Shown here in pieces: positions 36,889 to 46,900 of a DNA stretch of 64,000 nucleotides (position 1 is the first letter of the stretch; every line of letters begins with the position of its first letter). Below the pieces are notes generated by a model. It worked only from the letters and a program-made list of their open reading frames with translations, did no database searches and had not been told where the DNA came from. A program made the translations under genes and the position numbers. Source of the DNA: Candidatus Zixiibacteriota bacterium (GTDB lineage Bacteria > Zixibacteria > MSB-5A5 > GN15 > FEB-12); the NCBI GenBank assembly GCA_024280215.1, contig JAJRQO010000019.1, positions 1-64,000 on the forward strand. Reading direction: 5' to 3'.

Positions 36889-37860
36889 TTGAATAACATT
36901 GACCCCAAACCTACGACAAAGATATCATCAAAATTATTTTCATTACTAAAAATAATTTTAATTATTGGTATTCTGGGTTTATTTTATATAAAATTTTATG
37001 AAAATTGGACAGAAGTAATTACCTATGATTGGACAATAGATGTGCCGTTATTTTTACTCTCTCTATTGTTTCATTTGTTGACTTTTATAGTTTTTTCAAA
37101 GATTTGGTGTATTCTTATTTCAGCATTTGGCTTTCGAATCAAATTAAGACATGCATTTAAAATTGGGTACATAACGAATTTAGGAAGATACATACCAGGG
37201 AAAGTGTGGCCGGTTTTGGGAATGGCTTACTTAGCAAAAAAGTTCGATATCCCTGAAGAAACTTCCGTCACATCATGGATTGTCGCACTAATATTTACAC
37301 TTCCTTCAGCGTTTTTAGTTGTAATAATTTCTTTTTTCTTATCACCTAAAGTTTATTTTGAATCTTTGGGCTCAATCATTGATATTAGTATGATTATCAT
37401 TGCTCTTCTTATAACTTCTGTTTCTTTTTTACTTTTATTTATACCTAATAAATTATTTTTCATTTTTAACTATTTTTTAAAAATGATGAAAAGACCATTG
37501 ATCAAATTCCACATAGATGTTAAGACGGCATTTTTAGTTTACTTTGGATATTTCTTTTGCTGGGTTTGTTATGGCTTTGCATTTTGGTTGTTACTGACCT
37601 CTTTAGTACCTGACAAATCTATCCCTATTATCCCGACTATTGGAACTTATGTTTTGGCATATCAAATAGGGTACCTTGCCTTTTTTGCTCCTGGTGGTAT
37701 TGGTGTCCGAGAATTTATTCTATCGACAATACTTCTTCCAGTCATTGGACCAGTCGCTGCTGGTATCTCAGTTGTAGCACGAGTATGGAATATGATTATA
37801 GAATTGATTGCTGCAATAATTGCATGGCTTATAAAATTACCCAATGGAAAAAGATTATAA
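36889..37860 (+). CDS. Lysylphosphatidylglycerol-synthase-type/YbhN-like membrane protein
   Basis: The product is 323 residues with about eight transmembrane helices. The segment GYITNLGRYIPGKVWPVLG is the family hallmark (N-x-x-x-R-x-x-P-G-K), as is the late glycine loop GYLAFFAPGGIGVREFIL. Members lacking the synthase domain are thought to flip or transport lipid-linked substrates. The start is TTG at 36889 with AAGG upstream. It is the last gene of the operon and is followed immediately by a terminator. It probably moves the acylated/deacetylated product made by the two preceding enzymes. Confidence 0.85.
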   Translation: MNNIDPKPTTKISSKLFSLLKIILIIGILGLFYIKFYENWTEVITYDWTIDVPLFLLSLLFHLLTFIVFSKIWCILISAFGFRIKLRHAFKIGYITNLGRYIPGKVWPVLGMAYLAKKFDIPEETSVTSWIVALIFTLPSAFLVVIISFFLSPKVYFESLGSIIDISMIIIALLITSVSFLLLFIPNKLFFIFNYFLKMMKRPLIKFHIDVKTAFLVYFGYFFCWVCYGFAFWLLLTSLVPDKSIPIIPTIGTYVLAYQIGYLAFFAPGGIGVREFILSTILLPVIGPVAAGISVVARVWNMIIELIAAIIAWLIKLPNGKRL

Positions 37861-37892
37861 AAAAAACCGCTTCGTGTTAGAGGCGGTTTTTT
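37859..37892. terminator. Bidirectional intrinsic terminator between convergent operons
   Basis: AAAAAAACCGC (37859-37869) pairs with GCGGTTTTTTT (37882-37892). It serves the plus-strand glycan operon and the minus-strand adhesin gene. Confidence 0.9.
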
Positions 37893-37911
37893 TATAACGA
37901 TATTCAAAAGA

Positions 37912-40900
37912 CTATTTAAGTAACATCATCTTCTTCGTTTCAATAAATGAATCTGTTTCTAATCTATAGAGATAAATTCCACTTGAGTAATCAGCCCCTT
38001 GCCAAAGAACAGAATATTCACCAGCTTCTTGGAACCCTTGAGACAAAGTAGCTATTTTCTGTCCATTAATATTATACACAGATATGTTTACATTCGTACC
38101 TTCTGGCAACCAATATGAAATTGTGGTTGTCGGATTAAACGGATTCGGGTAGTTTTGAAGTAACCGATAGTTATCTGGTAACGATGTGAGCTTATTATTT
38201 ACCGTAGGAATAATCGAATTGGCATTTTCATCTGCAACAACTGCTGACAAAATTTGACAATCGCCTTCAATTGAAAACAATCCTGTTTTTCCACTTTGAA
38301 TAGAATTTGAACCTCTCATATCAAACAATCCTGCTCGAGTTACGATGTCTTCCGTATGGTAATAAAACTCAAAATTCATTTGAGCAAATTTATCTAAGAT
38401 AGCATTGGATTCATTAGAGATGCTTACTTCTATACCTTTAAGGGAAATAGGAGTATTTACATAAACTGAAGTAATCCCATTTTCAAAAACTGAATAAATA
38501 TCAATCTTGTTATTATAGTTCATACTAATTTTATTCGTAGTTTCAACACATCCACAAGGAAGTTCTTCGTTACTTACGAACATATAGTCTATCAAGCGAA
38601 CAAGATCAGCAATATCCGGTCCTTGACAATCACCGTTTATGTCAACAGCATTAAAATGAACTGGCTCAATGCCACCTCTAAACATATAATCAACTAAGGC
38701 TACTAAATCGCCTATATCTAAGCTTCCATCATTATTAAAATCACCAGTAATCAACTCAGGAAATGTTAATGAGTCACGATTTTTATCAAAGCCTACTTGT
38801 ACTGGTAACGAGCTCATGTTTGCAAATGTTAACCGCCTTGAAATATCATTTGACTTTGTTGTGTCTAAATGCACGACCAATGACTGACCACAAAACGAAT
38901 TAACACCTGTAAATTTAATATTGAACAAATCAGTTCTGCCTACCGGGATTTCTAAACCAGATGAGTTTGCTAATAAGACAAAGATAAAACCAGAATCTGG
39001 TTTTACTTGTAATATATTATAATCCCAATTATCTGTTATAAGTCCAGTCGTGTTTAGCTCTACTATTTCCATGTTAGCAGGAATAGTTATTGGTATTGTA
39101 GCTCCGCTGATAGGTTGAGTTAGTTTACTTGCTACAGTTAAAGTGTTCACTCCATAGGAAACATCCATAGATGGAATAAGAAGAGAGTCAACAAGGCTTG
39201 TAGATGTTGCTGGAATAATTGTAAAGCAATGAGGTCCATCCCATGCTGGTGTATACTGAGAAGTATTTGAGTCCCATCTCCACGCACCTGCAGGAGGTGT
39301 AAATGAAGAATCAAGACAAATAGTTTGTCCAACATAACTTGAGTTAATAGGACCTATCGAAATGGAATACGCAACTTCGCTAAATCCAGCAGGCATCCCA
39401 GATGAACTGAGTGACGCTCCACCAAACAAGACAGAATCAGCACCACTACCAGTAGCACTAAAATGGTTAATAGCATAAACAAGGTCAAACATTGCATAAC
39501 CTATAGATCCAATTGTATCTCCTATCGTTGTGGTCCACTCTGCTCCATCAGGAGAGTAGACACGAAATCCGTTTGTTATTCCTCTAACATCTTGTCCAGT
39601 ATTGTTGTTCACTCTGATTTGGAAAGAGATTGGAGATTCAGCATAAATTTCACCAAGATTAGGAGAACCTATAACATTATCAAGAGTGATAGTTCCACTA
39701 ACTGTGCTACCACCTCCATTAGAAATGTCTGAGAATTCAACAAGTGACCATAGTTGGTTATTTGCACTATTTGGTGGTAGTGTATCATCAGGTACATCAT
39801 TCCACTGTGCCGCTAAGCCTGTCGAAGCACCCCATATTGCCATAGCGATTCCATCACCATTTGGTTCACCAACAGCCCAATTCGAATAAACAAAAGGTTC
39901 GCCTGTGTTCCAAGCCCAGCTTCCATCTACGAAGCCTCCCCCAAGAAAAAATTGGTCATTTACAGAAGGTTGATTAGTATTACCAACTAAGAGATTATCA
40001 TGTATAAATTGATTTTCTTCAACAGAAGAAACCGTAGCAAGGTATCCTGGTACTCCATTAAGAGCGTATGATTCGGCTAAGTCACGATGCCCTACCCATG
40101 GTCTTACTTCAGGGATAATAGCATACCAATGATCGTTACCACCCTCTGCCATAGTCCATTGTACCAAATTAATAATCGGATTATCGTTTGCATTAAATGG
40201 TTTGGCTCCCATATCATTTTGAGAACCATCAGGGTCATTATAAAATTGATCTGGATCACCCGCATCAATACAAGGAGATAAAGCACTCAAAGTATAGTTC
40301 ACATTAAAAACTGGGTCTTCTGAAATTGTCCCAATTCCAGTATCTGCTATTTCTTGATAATTTATAGAATTGCCAAACATGTTGTTGTAAGAGAGTTCGG
40401 GTTGTGCGACAGTTCCACTTCCTTGACGATGAATAGCGTAATGAAAATTATTAGCAATAATATTGTTTTTGATAATTGGAGATACTGTAGAAAAAGTTGA
40501 AATCCCCCCATTCGCACAATTCACAATAGTATTATTATAAATTACAGCAGGCGAATTTCCTTCAGTAGCATAATCATTACCACCTAAAGAAATTGCACCC
40601 CAGTCCGGAATATTTTGATTCTTTAAAAGATTAAATCGAATAGTCGGCCCTGCATTTTCACACAAAACAGCAATTCGACCACCATCAAATGTAAAGCCTT
40701 CAATTACAGATGCTGAATTTTCATTATTCGTAAAGGTCACTAAATTAACATCTGGAGCATTTGTAATCGTCGTTGTTATTGGACCATCAGAAGATTTAAC
40801 CGTAATTGATTTGCCCATAAAATCCAACGATTCAAAATATACACCAGGCGATACTATAATCGTATCAGTGTTATTTGCGGCAACAATTGCCCCTTGAATC

Positions 40901-42999
40901 GTAATGTAATCTGCTGGGACATAAATTGTACTAGGGTTTACAGGAACATGACTTGAATCGTATTCTATACCACCCATATCATTGCGAGAACCATCAAAAT
41001 CATTATAAAGAGGATCAGGATCCCCAGTATCAATACAAGGAGAAAATTCACTTAAAGAATTATCAGTATTAAAAAGAGGGTCAATAGAGATAGTTCCTAT
41101 TCCAGAGTCAGCAATTTCCTGATAGTTCGTTGTATTCCCAAACATATTATTATAAGAAAGTACTGGTTGAGCTATCCCAGTAAGAAGACCTTCACGATGA
41201 ATCGCAAAACCTGAATTAAATGCTATAATATTATTTTTGATGATTGGTGGATTTAAGGAAAAGGTAGAAATTCCTCCGTTTGCACAATAAACTATTGTAT
41301 TGTTAGTAATCACCGCAGGTGAGTTTCCAGACGTTGCGTACCCATCACCACCTAAAGAAATTGCACCCCAATTTGGGATATTCTGATTTTTAAAAAGATT
41401 GTGTCGAATCGTTGGAGATGCATTTTCACAAAGCACTCCAATATATCCACCTTTTAAAGTGAATCCCTCTAATACCGTTGTATTCACTTCACCGTTTGTA
41501 AAAATAACCAAATTGGTCGCATCATCATTTGTAATTATTGTTACCAAAGGACCATCAGATGATTTGACGACAATAGCCTTACCTATAAAATCTAATGATT
41601 CAAAATAAATACCTGGTGCCACTAAGACTGTATCACCTGAAACAGAAGCATTAATTGCTTCCTGAATTGAACCATAATCTGCAGGAACATGAATAACAAG
41701 AGAATCACCACCTCCAACAGAAGGTTGACCAAATTCTATTATTGACCACAACTGATGAATATCACCAAGACCAGTTGTATCTTCTGGGACATCATTCCAT
41801 AGCCCTGCTAAAGCAGTAGATGCTCCCCAAATTGCTATTGCGAAACCATCACCATTCGGTTCGTTGGTTGCCCAGTTTGTATAACTCATTGGTTCGTTGT
41901 TTAACCAATGCCAGTCAGGAGAACCATAACCACCAAGATAAAACTCATCAGCTATTGACGGTTGGTCAGTATTTCCAACGAGAAGATTATCATAAATAAA
42001 TTGGTTCTCTTCTACTGAAGTTACAGTGACAAGATATCCTGGCTGACCATTATGATTAAAGGTTAAAGCTAAATCACGATGGTTTACCCAAGGTTTTACT
42101 TCAGGAACAATGGCATACCAATGGTCATTCCCACCATCAGCAATTGTCCACTGTACTAAATTTATAAATGCACTTTCGACAACAACAAAAGGAACACTCC
42201 CCATATCATTAACTGTTCCATTCGGATCGTTATATTCAGGGGCAGGATCTCCAGCGTCAATACAAGGAGATAATGAATCCAAGGAATAATTCCCGTTGAA
42301 TAAAGCATCTTCAGAAATTGTGCCAATACCTGTATCAGCTATTTCTTGATAGTTTATTGGATTTCCAAAAAAGTTGTTATATGATAGTTCTGGTTGAGCA
42401 ACATTTACACCGCCACCATGACGATGGATTCCGTAATGAAGATTATTTGCTATAATATTGTTTTTTATAATCGGAGAAACTGTTGAATAAGTAGAAATTC
42501 CACCATTGGCACTATTAACTATGGTATTGTTATAAATAACAGCAGGGGAATTGCCCTCTGTAGCATAACTATCACCACCCAATGAGATGGCTCCCCAATT
42601 TGTGATATTTTGATTTTTTAAAATATTATATTTAATTGTAGGAGATGCATTTTCACACAAAATTGCAATTTTACCACCATCAAAAGTAAATCCTTCTATG
42701 ACTGAAGTAGGTGTTTCATTATTTGTGAAAAGAAGTAAATCAACATTCGCATCATTAGTAATTGTAGTGACAAGTGGACCATCGGAAGATTTCACGACTA
42801 TCGCTTTACCTAAAAAATCCAATGACTCAAAATATGAACCTGGTGCTACAAGTACCGTATCACCTAAAGCAGAAGCATTGATGGACTCTTGAATTGTACC
42901 AAAATCTGATGGAACTGAAATCGTTGTAGCATTAATCGAAACAGCTAATATGAAAATAAAGCTAAACAGAAATCCACTTAGACTTAACATTTTTTTCAC
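37912..42999 (-). CDS. Giant T9SS-sorted adhesin: beta-helix, C-type-lectin-like, cohesin-like and dockerin-like domains
   Basis: The product is 1695 residues. It starts at GTG 42999, with GGGAGGT 4-5 nt upstream; the next ATG is too far from that site. A signal peptide (to about 25) leads to beta-helix module 1 (about 25-265), C-type-lectin-like module 1 (about 270-420, ending WNDVPED...WSIIEF), beta-helix 2 (435-680), beta-helix 3 (688-935), lectin-like 2 (944-1083), a unique beta domain, a cohesin-like sandwich (about 1270-1410), a dockerin-like pair (about 1412-1485: GDFNNDGSLDIGDLVALVD, DINGDCQGPDIADLVRLID) and a T9SS sorting domain (about 1610-1695, NYPNPFNPTTTISYWLP). The three beta-helices and two lectin modules are close copies, which indicates recent internal duplication. 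Probably a surface adhesin or glycan binder. A canonical promoter lies upstream. Confidence 0.88.
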   Translation of the reverse strand: MKKMLSLSGFLFSFIFILAVSINATTISVPSDFGTIQESINASALGDTVLVAPGSYFESLDFLGKAIVVKSSDGPLVTTITNDANVDLLLFTNNETPTSVIEGFTFDGGKIAILCENASPTIKYNILKNQNITNWGAISLGGDSYATEGNSPAVIYNNTIVNSANGGISTYSTVSPIIKNNIIANNLHYGIHRHGGGVNVAQPELSYNNFFGNPINYQEIADTGIGTISEDALFNGNYSLDSLSPCIDAGDPAPEYNDPNGTVNDMGSVPFVVVESAFINLVQWTIADGGNDHWYAIVPEVKPWVNHRDLALTFNHNGQPGYLVTVTSVEENQFIYDNLLVGNTDQPSIADEFYLGGYGSPDWHWLNNEPMSYTNWATNEPNGDGFAIAIWGASTALAGLWNDVPEDTTGLGDIHQLWSIIEFGQPSVGGGDSLVIHVPADYGSIQEAINASVSGDTVLVAPGIYFESLDFIGKAIVVKSSDGPLVTIITNDDATNLVIFTNGEVNTTVLEGFTLKGGYIGVLCENASPTIRHNLFKNQNIPNWGAISLGGDGYATSGNSPAVITNNTIVYCANGGISTFSLNPPIIKNNIIAFNSGFAIHREGLLTGIAQPVLSYNNMFGNTTNYQEIADSGIGTISIDPLFNTDNSLSEFSPCIDTGDPDPLYNDFDGSRNDMGGIEYDSSHVPVNPSTIYVPADYITIQGAIVAANNTDTIIVSPGVYFESLDFMGKSITVKSSDGPITTTITNAPDVNLVTFTNNENSASVIEGFTFDGGRIAVLCENAGPTIRFNLLKNQNIPDWGAISLGGNDYATEGNSPAVIYNNTIVNCANGGISTFSTVSPIIKNNIIANNFHYAIHRQGSGTVAQPELSYNNMFGNSINYQEIADTGIGTISEDPVFNVNYTLSALSPCIDAGDPDQFYNDPDGSQNDMGAKPFNANDNPIINLVQWTMAEGGNDHWYAIIPEVRPWVGHRDLAESYALNGVPGYLATVSSVEENQFIHDNLLVGNTNQPSVNDQFFLGGGFVDGSWAWNTGEPFVYSNWAVGEPNGDGIAMAIWGASTGLAAQWNDVPDDTLPPNSANNQLWSLVEFSDISNGGGSTVSGTITLDNVIGSPNLGEIYAESPISFQIRVNNNTGQDVRGITNGFRVYSPDGAEWTTTIGDTIGSIGYAMFDLVYAINHFSATGSGADSVLFGGASLSSSGMPAGFSEVAYSISIGPINSSYVGQTICLDSSFTPPAGAWRWDSNTSQYTPAWDGPHCFTIIPATSTSLVDSLLIPSMDVSYGVNTLTVASKLTQPISGATIPITIPANMEIVELNTTGLITDNWDYNILQVKPDSGFIFVLLANSSGLEIPVGRTDLFNIKFTGVNSFCGQSLVVHLDTTKSNDISRRLTFANMSSLPVQVGFDKNRDSLTFPELITGDFNNDGSLDIGDLVALVDYMFRGGIEPVHFNAVDINGDCQGPDIADLVRLIDYMFVSNEELPCGCVETTNKISMNYNNKIDIYSVFENGITSVYVNTPISLKGIEVSISNESNAILDKFAQMNFEFYYHTEDIVTRAGLFDMRGSNSIQSGKTGLFSIEGDCQILSAVVADENANSIIPTVNNKLTSLPDNYRLLQNYPNPFNPTTTISYWLPEGTNVNISVYNINGQKIATLSQGFQEAGEYSVLWQGADYSSGIYLYRLETDSFIETKKMMLLK

Positions 43000-43072
43000 A
43001 GTAACCTCCCATGAGTTAAAGTAGTTTATTATGCATATAACCATGCTTTTGTAAAAATTATCGTCTTAAATT

Positions 43073-43101
43073 AGTATAACATAACCAGACAATACTGTCA
43101 A
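43073..43101 (-). promoter_or_regulatory. Sigma-70-type promoter of the giant adhesin gene
   Basis: TTGACA (43101-43096), a spacer of exactly 17 bp and TATACT (43078-43073) on the minus strand. The expected start point is near 43066, giving a leader of about 65 nt. Confidence 0.75.
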
Positions 43102-43151
43102 GTATAAACCAATTACACGATTACGGAACTTATATTGAACCAATATTCCTC

Positions 43152-43179
43152 TTGACTTTTTGTTTAGTATATCTATTAT
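43152..43179 (+). promoter_or_regulatory. Candidate promoter of the REC-XRE/PAS-kinase operon
   Basis: TTGACT (43152-43157), a 16-bp spacer and TATTAT (43174-43179). It points away from the adhesin promoter. Downstream, GGGGAAACCCC (about 43220-43230) could form a small hairpin in the leader. Confidence 0.5.
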
Positions 43180-43250
43180 TTGCGTAGATAATATGTACTG
43201 CCTGTTATCACCAAACAAACGGGGAAACCCCTAAAAGTGTTGAGATTCAA

Positions 43251-43865
43251 ATGACAAAAAAAGTAATAAATAGAAAAGTTAATGTACTCGTAATCGACGA
43301 TGACGTAGATGTGTGCAAGTTCTTAAAACGAATTCTCACAAAAAGGGACTATGCCGTTGAGTGTTGTACTGATTCAATACAAGCAAGTGAAATTGTAAAA
43401 AAACAACAATTTCAAATTATTATCCTTGATATTGTAATGCCTAAAAAAGATGGTATCGAAGTTTTAAAAGATATTAGAAAACTTGACAAATCTGTTTGTG
43501 TCATCATGCTTTCAGCATACCCAACCGTGGAACGTGCCTTCGATTCAATTCGTGAAAAAGTCTTTGAATTTATCACTAAACCTTTTGAATCAAAAGATTT
43601 CTTTGAAGTTTTAACTCGTGCCGAAAAAGAATACGGCCTCATTACAAACTTATATCAGTTAACAATAAATCAAATCTCTTCTCGCCTGAGTGCTCTGAGA
43701 AAAGAAAAAAAAATTAGCCTAAGACAATTAGCTAATATGGCAGGAATTTCACCAAGTCTTGTCTATCAAATTGAACATGCGGAAACAGCACCATCACTGG
43801 CAACATTGTCAAAACTTACATCCGCATTACAAAGCGAAATGTCTTACTTTTTTGAAGATCTTTAA
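43251..43865 (+). CDS. Response regulator with XRE/Cro-type DNA-binding domain
   Basis: The product is 204 residues. The receiver domain (about 10-125) has DDD at 17-19, phosphoacceptor Asp60 (ILDIVMPKKDG) and a conserved Lys in ITKPFE. A linker is followed by a Cro/C1-type helix-turn-helix (about 143-198: ISSRLSALRKEKKISLRQL, AGISPSLVYQIEHAETAPS). XRE output domains are rare on response regulators, where OmpR, NarL and NtrC types prevail. The gene stands 43 bp before a nine-PAS histidine kinase, its likely partner, and divergent from the giant adhesin gene, a possible target. Confidence 0.9.
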   Translation: MTKKVINRKVNVLVIDDDVDVCKFLKRILTKRDYAVECCTDSIQASEIVKKQQFQIIILDIVMPKKDGIEVLKDIRKLDKSVCVIMLSAYPTVERAFDSIREKVFEFITKPFESKDFFEVLTRAEKEYGLITNLYQLTINQISSRLSALRKEKKISLRQLANMAGISPSLVYQIEHAETAPSLATLSKLTSALQSEMSYFFEDL

Positions 43866-43908
43866 TTCATAAATCTTACGTTACACATGAGACCATATAG
43901 AGACTACT

Positions 43909-46900
43909 ATGGACGAAGCAAGCTATCTTAACCAGATACTCAATTCTGGTAAAATCGGTATTCTTGATTGGCAATTGACTCAAGATACTCTCTTGATTTC
44001 CAAATCTTTACAAAACATGTTGGGCTATCCGAATAATGAATCTGACATGACTCGTTATTCAATAGAGACACTTATTCCTGAAAAAGATCAAATTGAAATC
44101 AATAAAGCGATCAACGAACTACAGGCTAAAAAGAAAACAGAGTTTTCCATACAGCATGTTATGATTCAAAATGATAGCTTTCATTGCTGGGTATTACACA
44201 ATGGGACTATAAGCTACAATAAAAAGGGAGAACCTACTCGACTCATTTCTTCAATTATCAATATTACTAAGTTGAAAGTTTCTGAAGTAGTCTTAAAAGA
44301 GCCCAAAGAAAGATATCGTGCCTTGTTTGAATCAACAAACGAAGGTCTTCTCCTTTTAGACAAAGATCATAACAAAATATTATATGCTAATGAGACAATT
44401 GCTCAAATGGTTGAATACCCGATAGATAAACTTATTAAAATGAATTTTAGTGAGATTACTTCTGAAGGGATTGAAATAAAACTTGCTGAAATCATACAAA
44501 TAAAACATAGTATTTTGACCAACATCACATTGAGACGTTCAAATAATGAGTATATCTATGTCGATATCAATTATATCCGTACGACCATTGATGAAAAAGA
44601 ATATTACATATGCCTTATCAGAGATGTTACCAAAAGAAAAGAATATGAATTCTCTATCCTTGAAAGTAAAAGAAAATATCACACCTATATAGCCAACGCT
44701 CCATATGGTATTTTTATTTTTGATGAAAACGGTAATTTTCTTGAAGTAAATGATGCAGCGTGTAATATGTTAGGATATACTGAGAGCGAATTACTCCTTT
44801 TAAAGATAAATGATATTATTAACCCAAAATCAATACAAGAGTCAAAAAGTAATTTTAAGATTTTACTTGAAAAAGGTAAAGTAAATATTGTCGAAAATTG
44901 TATTACAAAAAATGGTATCTCAATATCTTTATCAATCAATTCAGTGGAAATTGATGAAAATCAATATATCGCATTTGCTCAAGATATTACTGAAAAATTA
45001 AAAACTGAACAACGTCTTATTGAAAGTGAAGAACAATTTAAGAAAATTGTAGAGCAATCTTTTGATGTCGTAATCATGCGAGACAACAATGGAGTTATCC
45101 AATATACTTCCCCTAACATTACAAAAACATTTGGATATGCTGACCAAGAATTAATTGGAAAAAACATAAAAGACTACGTCATCTCCAATGAGCTCACAAA
45201 GATAAAACAATCTATTCAGACGATTTCTAAAGGGAAAATCATTAATAGATTGTTTACAAAATTCAAAAAAAAAGATGGCACCTTTGTAGAAGTGGAAATA
45301 AATAGTTCTCCAATTTATAAAGATAATGAAATAATCGGTGCTTGTGGATTTCTAAATGATGTAACTGAGCAAAATAGAACTTTACAAAAACTTAAAGATA
45401 GTGAAGACAAATATAAAAATATTACAGAGAGATCTTTTGATGCAATCTATGTAATAGATCGTTCGTTAAATCTCGAATACATATCCCCCTCTATGACACT
45501 TCATTTTGGTCACAAACCTGAGATTGTTATTGGTCAATCGGTATTAAATTATGTACCTGAATATGATATTAAAGCGACTAAATTAGTATTTGATAAAGTC
45601 TTTTCAGGAAATAAAATTGAGTTTGATGAGGCTCACATCGTTTGTGCCGACGGTTCGGTATCTGATTTAGAAGTGAATATAGTCCCTGTCTATAAAAATA
45701 AAGTGATAGTTGGTGCTCAAGGTATGATTCGTGATGTTACAGAAAGAAATGAATCCAGAAAGAAATTAGAACAAGCTGAGACTAAATATCAAAATCTATT
45801 TGAATCGGCACCTGTAAGTATCTGGAGAGAAGATTTTTCAGAGATTAAATATTATATTGATTCATTAAAAATAAAAGGGATTGATGACTTTGAAAAGTAC
45901 TTCGACAAATATCCCGAAGAAGTCATGAAATGTGTTAAATTACTTAAAGTTATTGATATAAATTCCGAAACGATAAATCTACTAAAGGCAAAAGACAAAG
46001 ACGAAGTGTTATCTTCTTTAGATAAAGTTTTTACAATTGGTGCGATTAAAACATTTAAATATGAATTACTCTGTTTAATCTCAAATAAAAATAAATTTAG
46101 TTCTGAAAGTACAATTAAGACTTTTGACAACAAAACAATAAATGTAATGATTAGTGTTTCTTTGGATTATTCTGTCAAAGATTGGTCAAATGTACTTATC
46201 TCTATTGTAGACATAACTGATTTAAAAAAGACGGAAGTTGCGTTAATAGAAAGTGAAGAAAAATATCGTGAGCTATTTGATGAATCAGTAGCTGCTATTT
46301 ATCTCTTTGATGCTCAAAAAAACTTCATTGACTCTAATCAAGCAGGGCTTGATCTCTTAGGATACTCTCGTGAGGAACTATCAACAATGTCTATCTCGGA
46401 CGTAGATGCTGAACCTGCTGATGTAGTTGATGCTCACAAAGAGCTGGTTCGAGGAATTAATCTTATTGATTTTGAACATAAACTAAGACGTAAAGATGGC
46501 AAAATTATTACTGTCTTAAATAATTCAAAAACTAATTTCGATAAAAATTGTAATATTACAACCATACAAAGCACTCTTCTTGATATCACCGAACGAAAAC
46601 AAGTTGAGAAAGAGCTTAAAGAAAGTGAAAGGAAATATCGTAATCTTTTTGAAGTAGCTCAGGAAGGAATTTGGGTTCTTGATGCCAAGTCATACACAAC
46701 TTTAGTAAATAAAAGTATGTCGGACATGCTTGGCTATACTGAAGGAGAGATGATTGGAAAACATCTTTTTGAATTTATGGATGATCATGGAATTAAAATT
46801 AGTAAGGAAAACATCAAACGTCGTGAAGCAGGTATTAAAGAACAACATGATTTTGAATTTTTAACTAAAAATGGAAAACGCGTTATCACGACTATCGAAA

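Noticed and set aside
37912..42999. Several adjacent beta-helix genes instead of one
   Set aside because: The frame is continuous for 1695 codons, with no internal start preceded by a ribosome-binding site; the repeats are internal modules.
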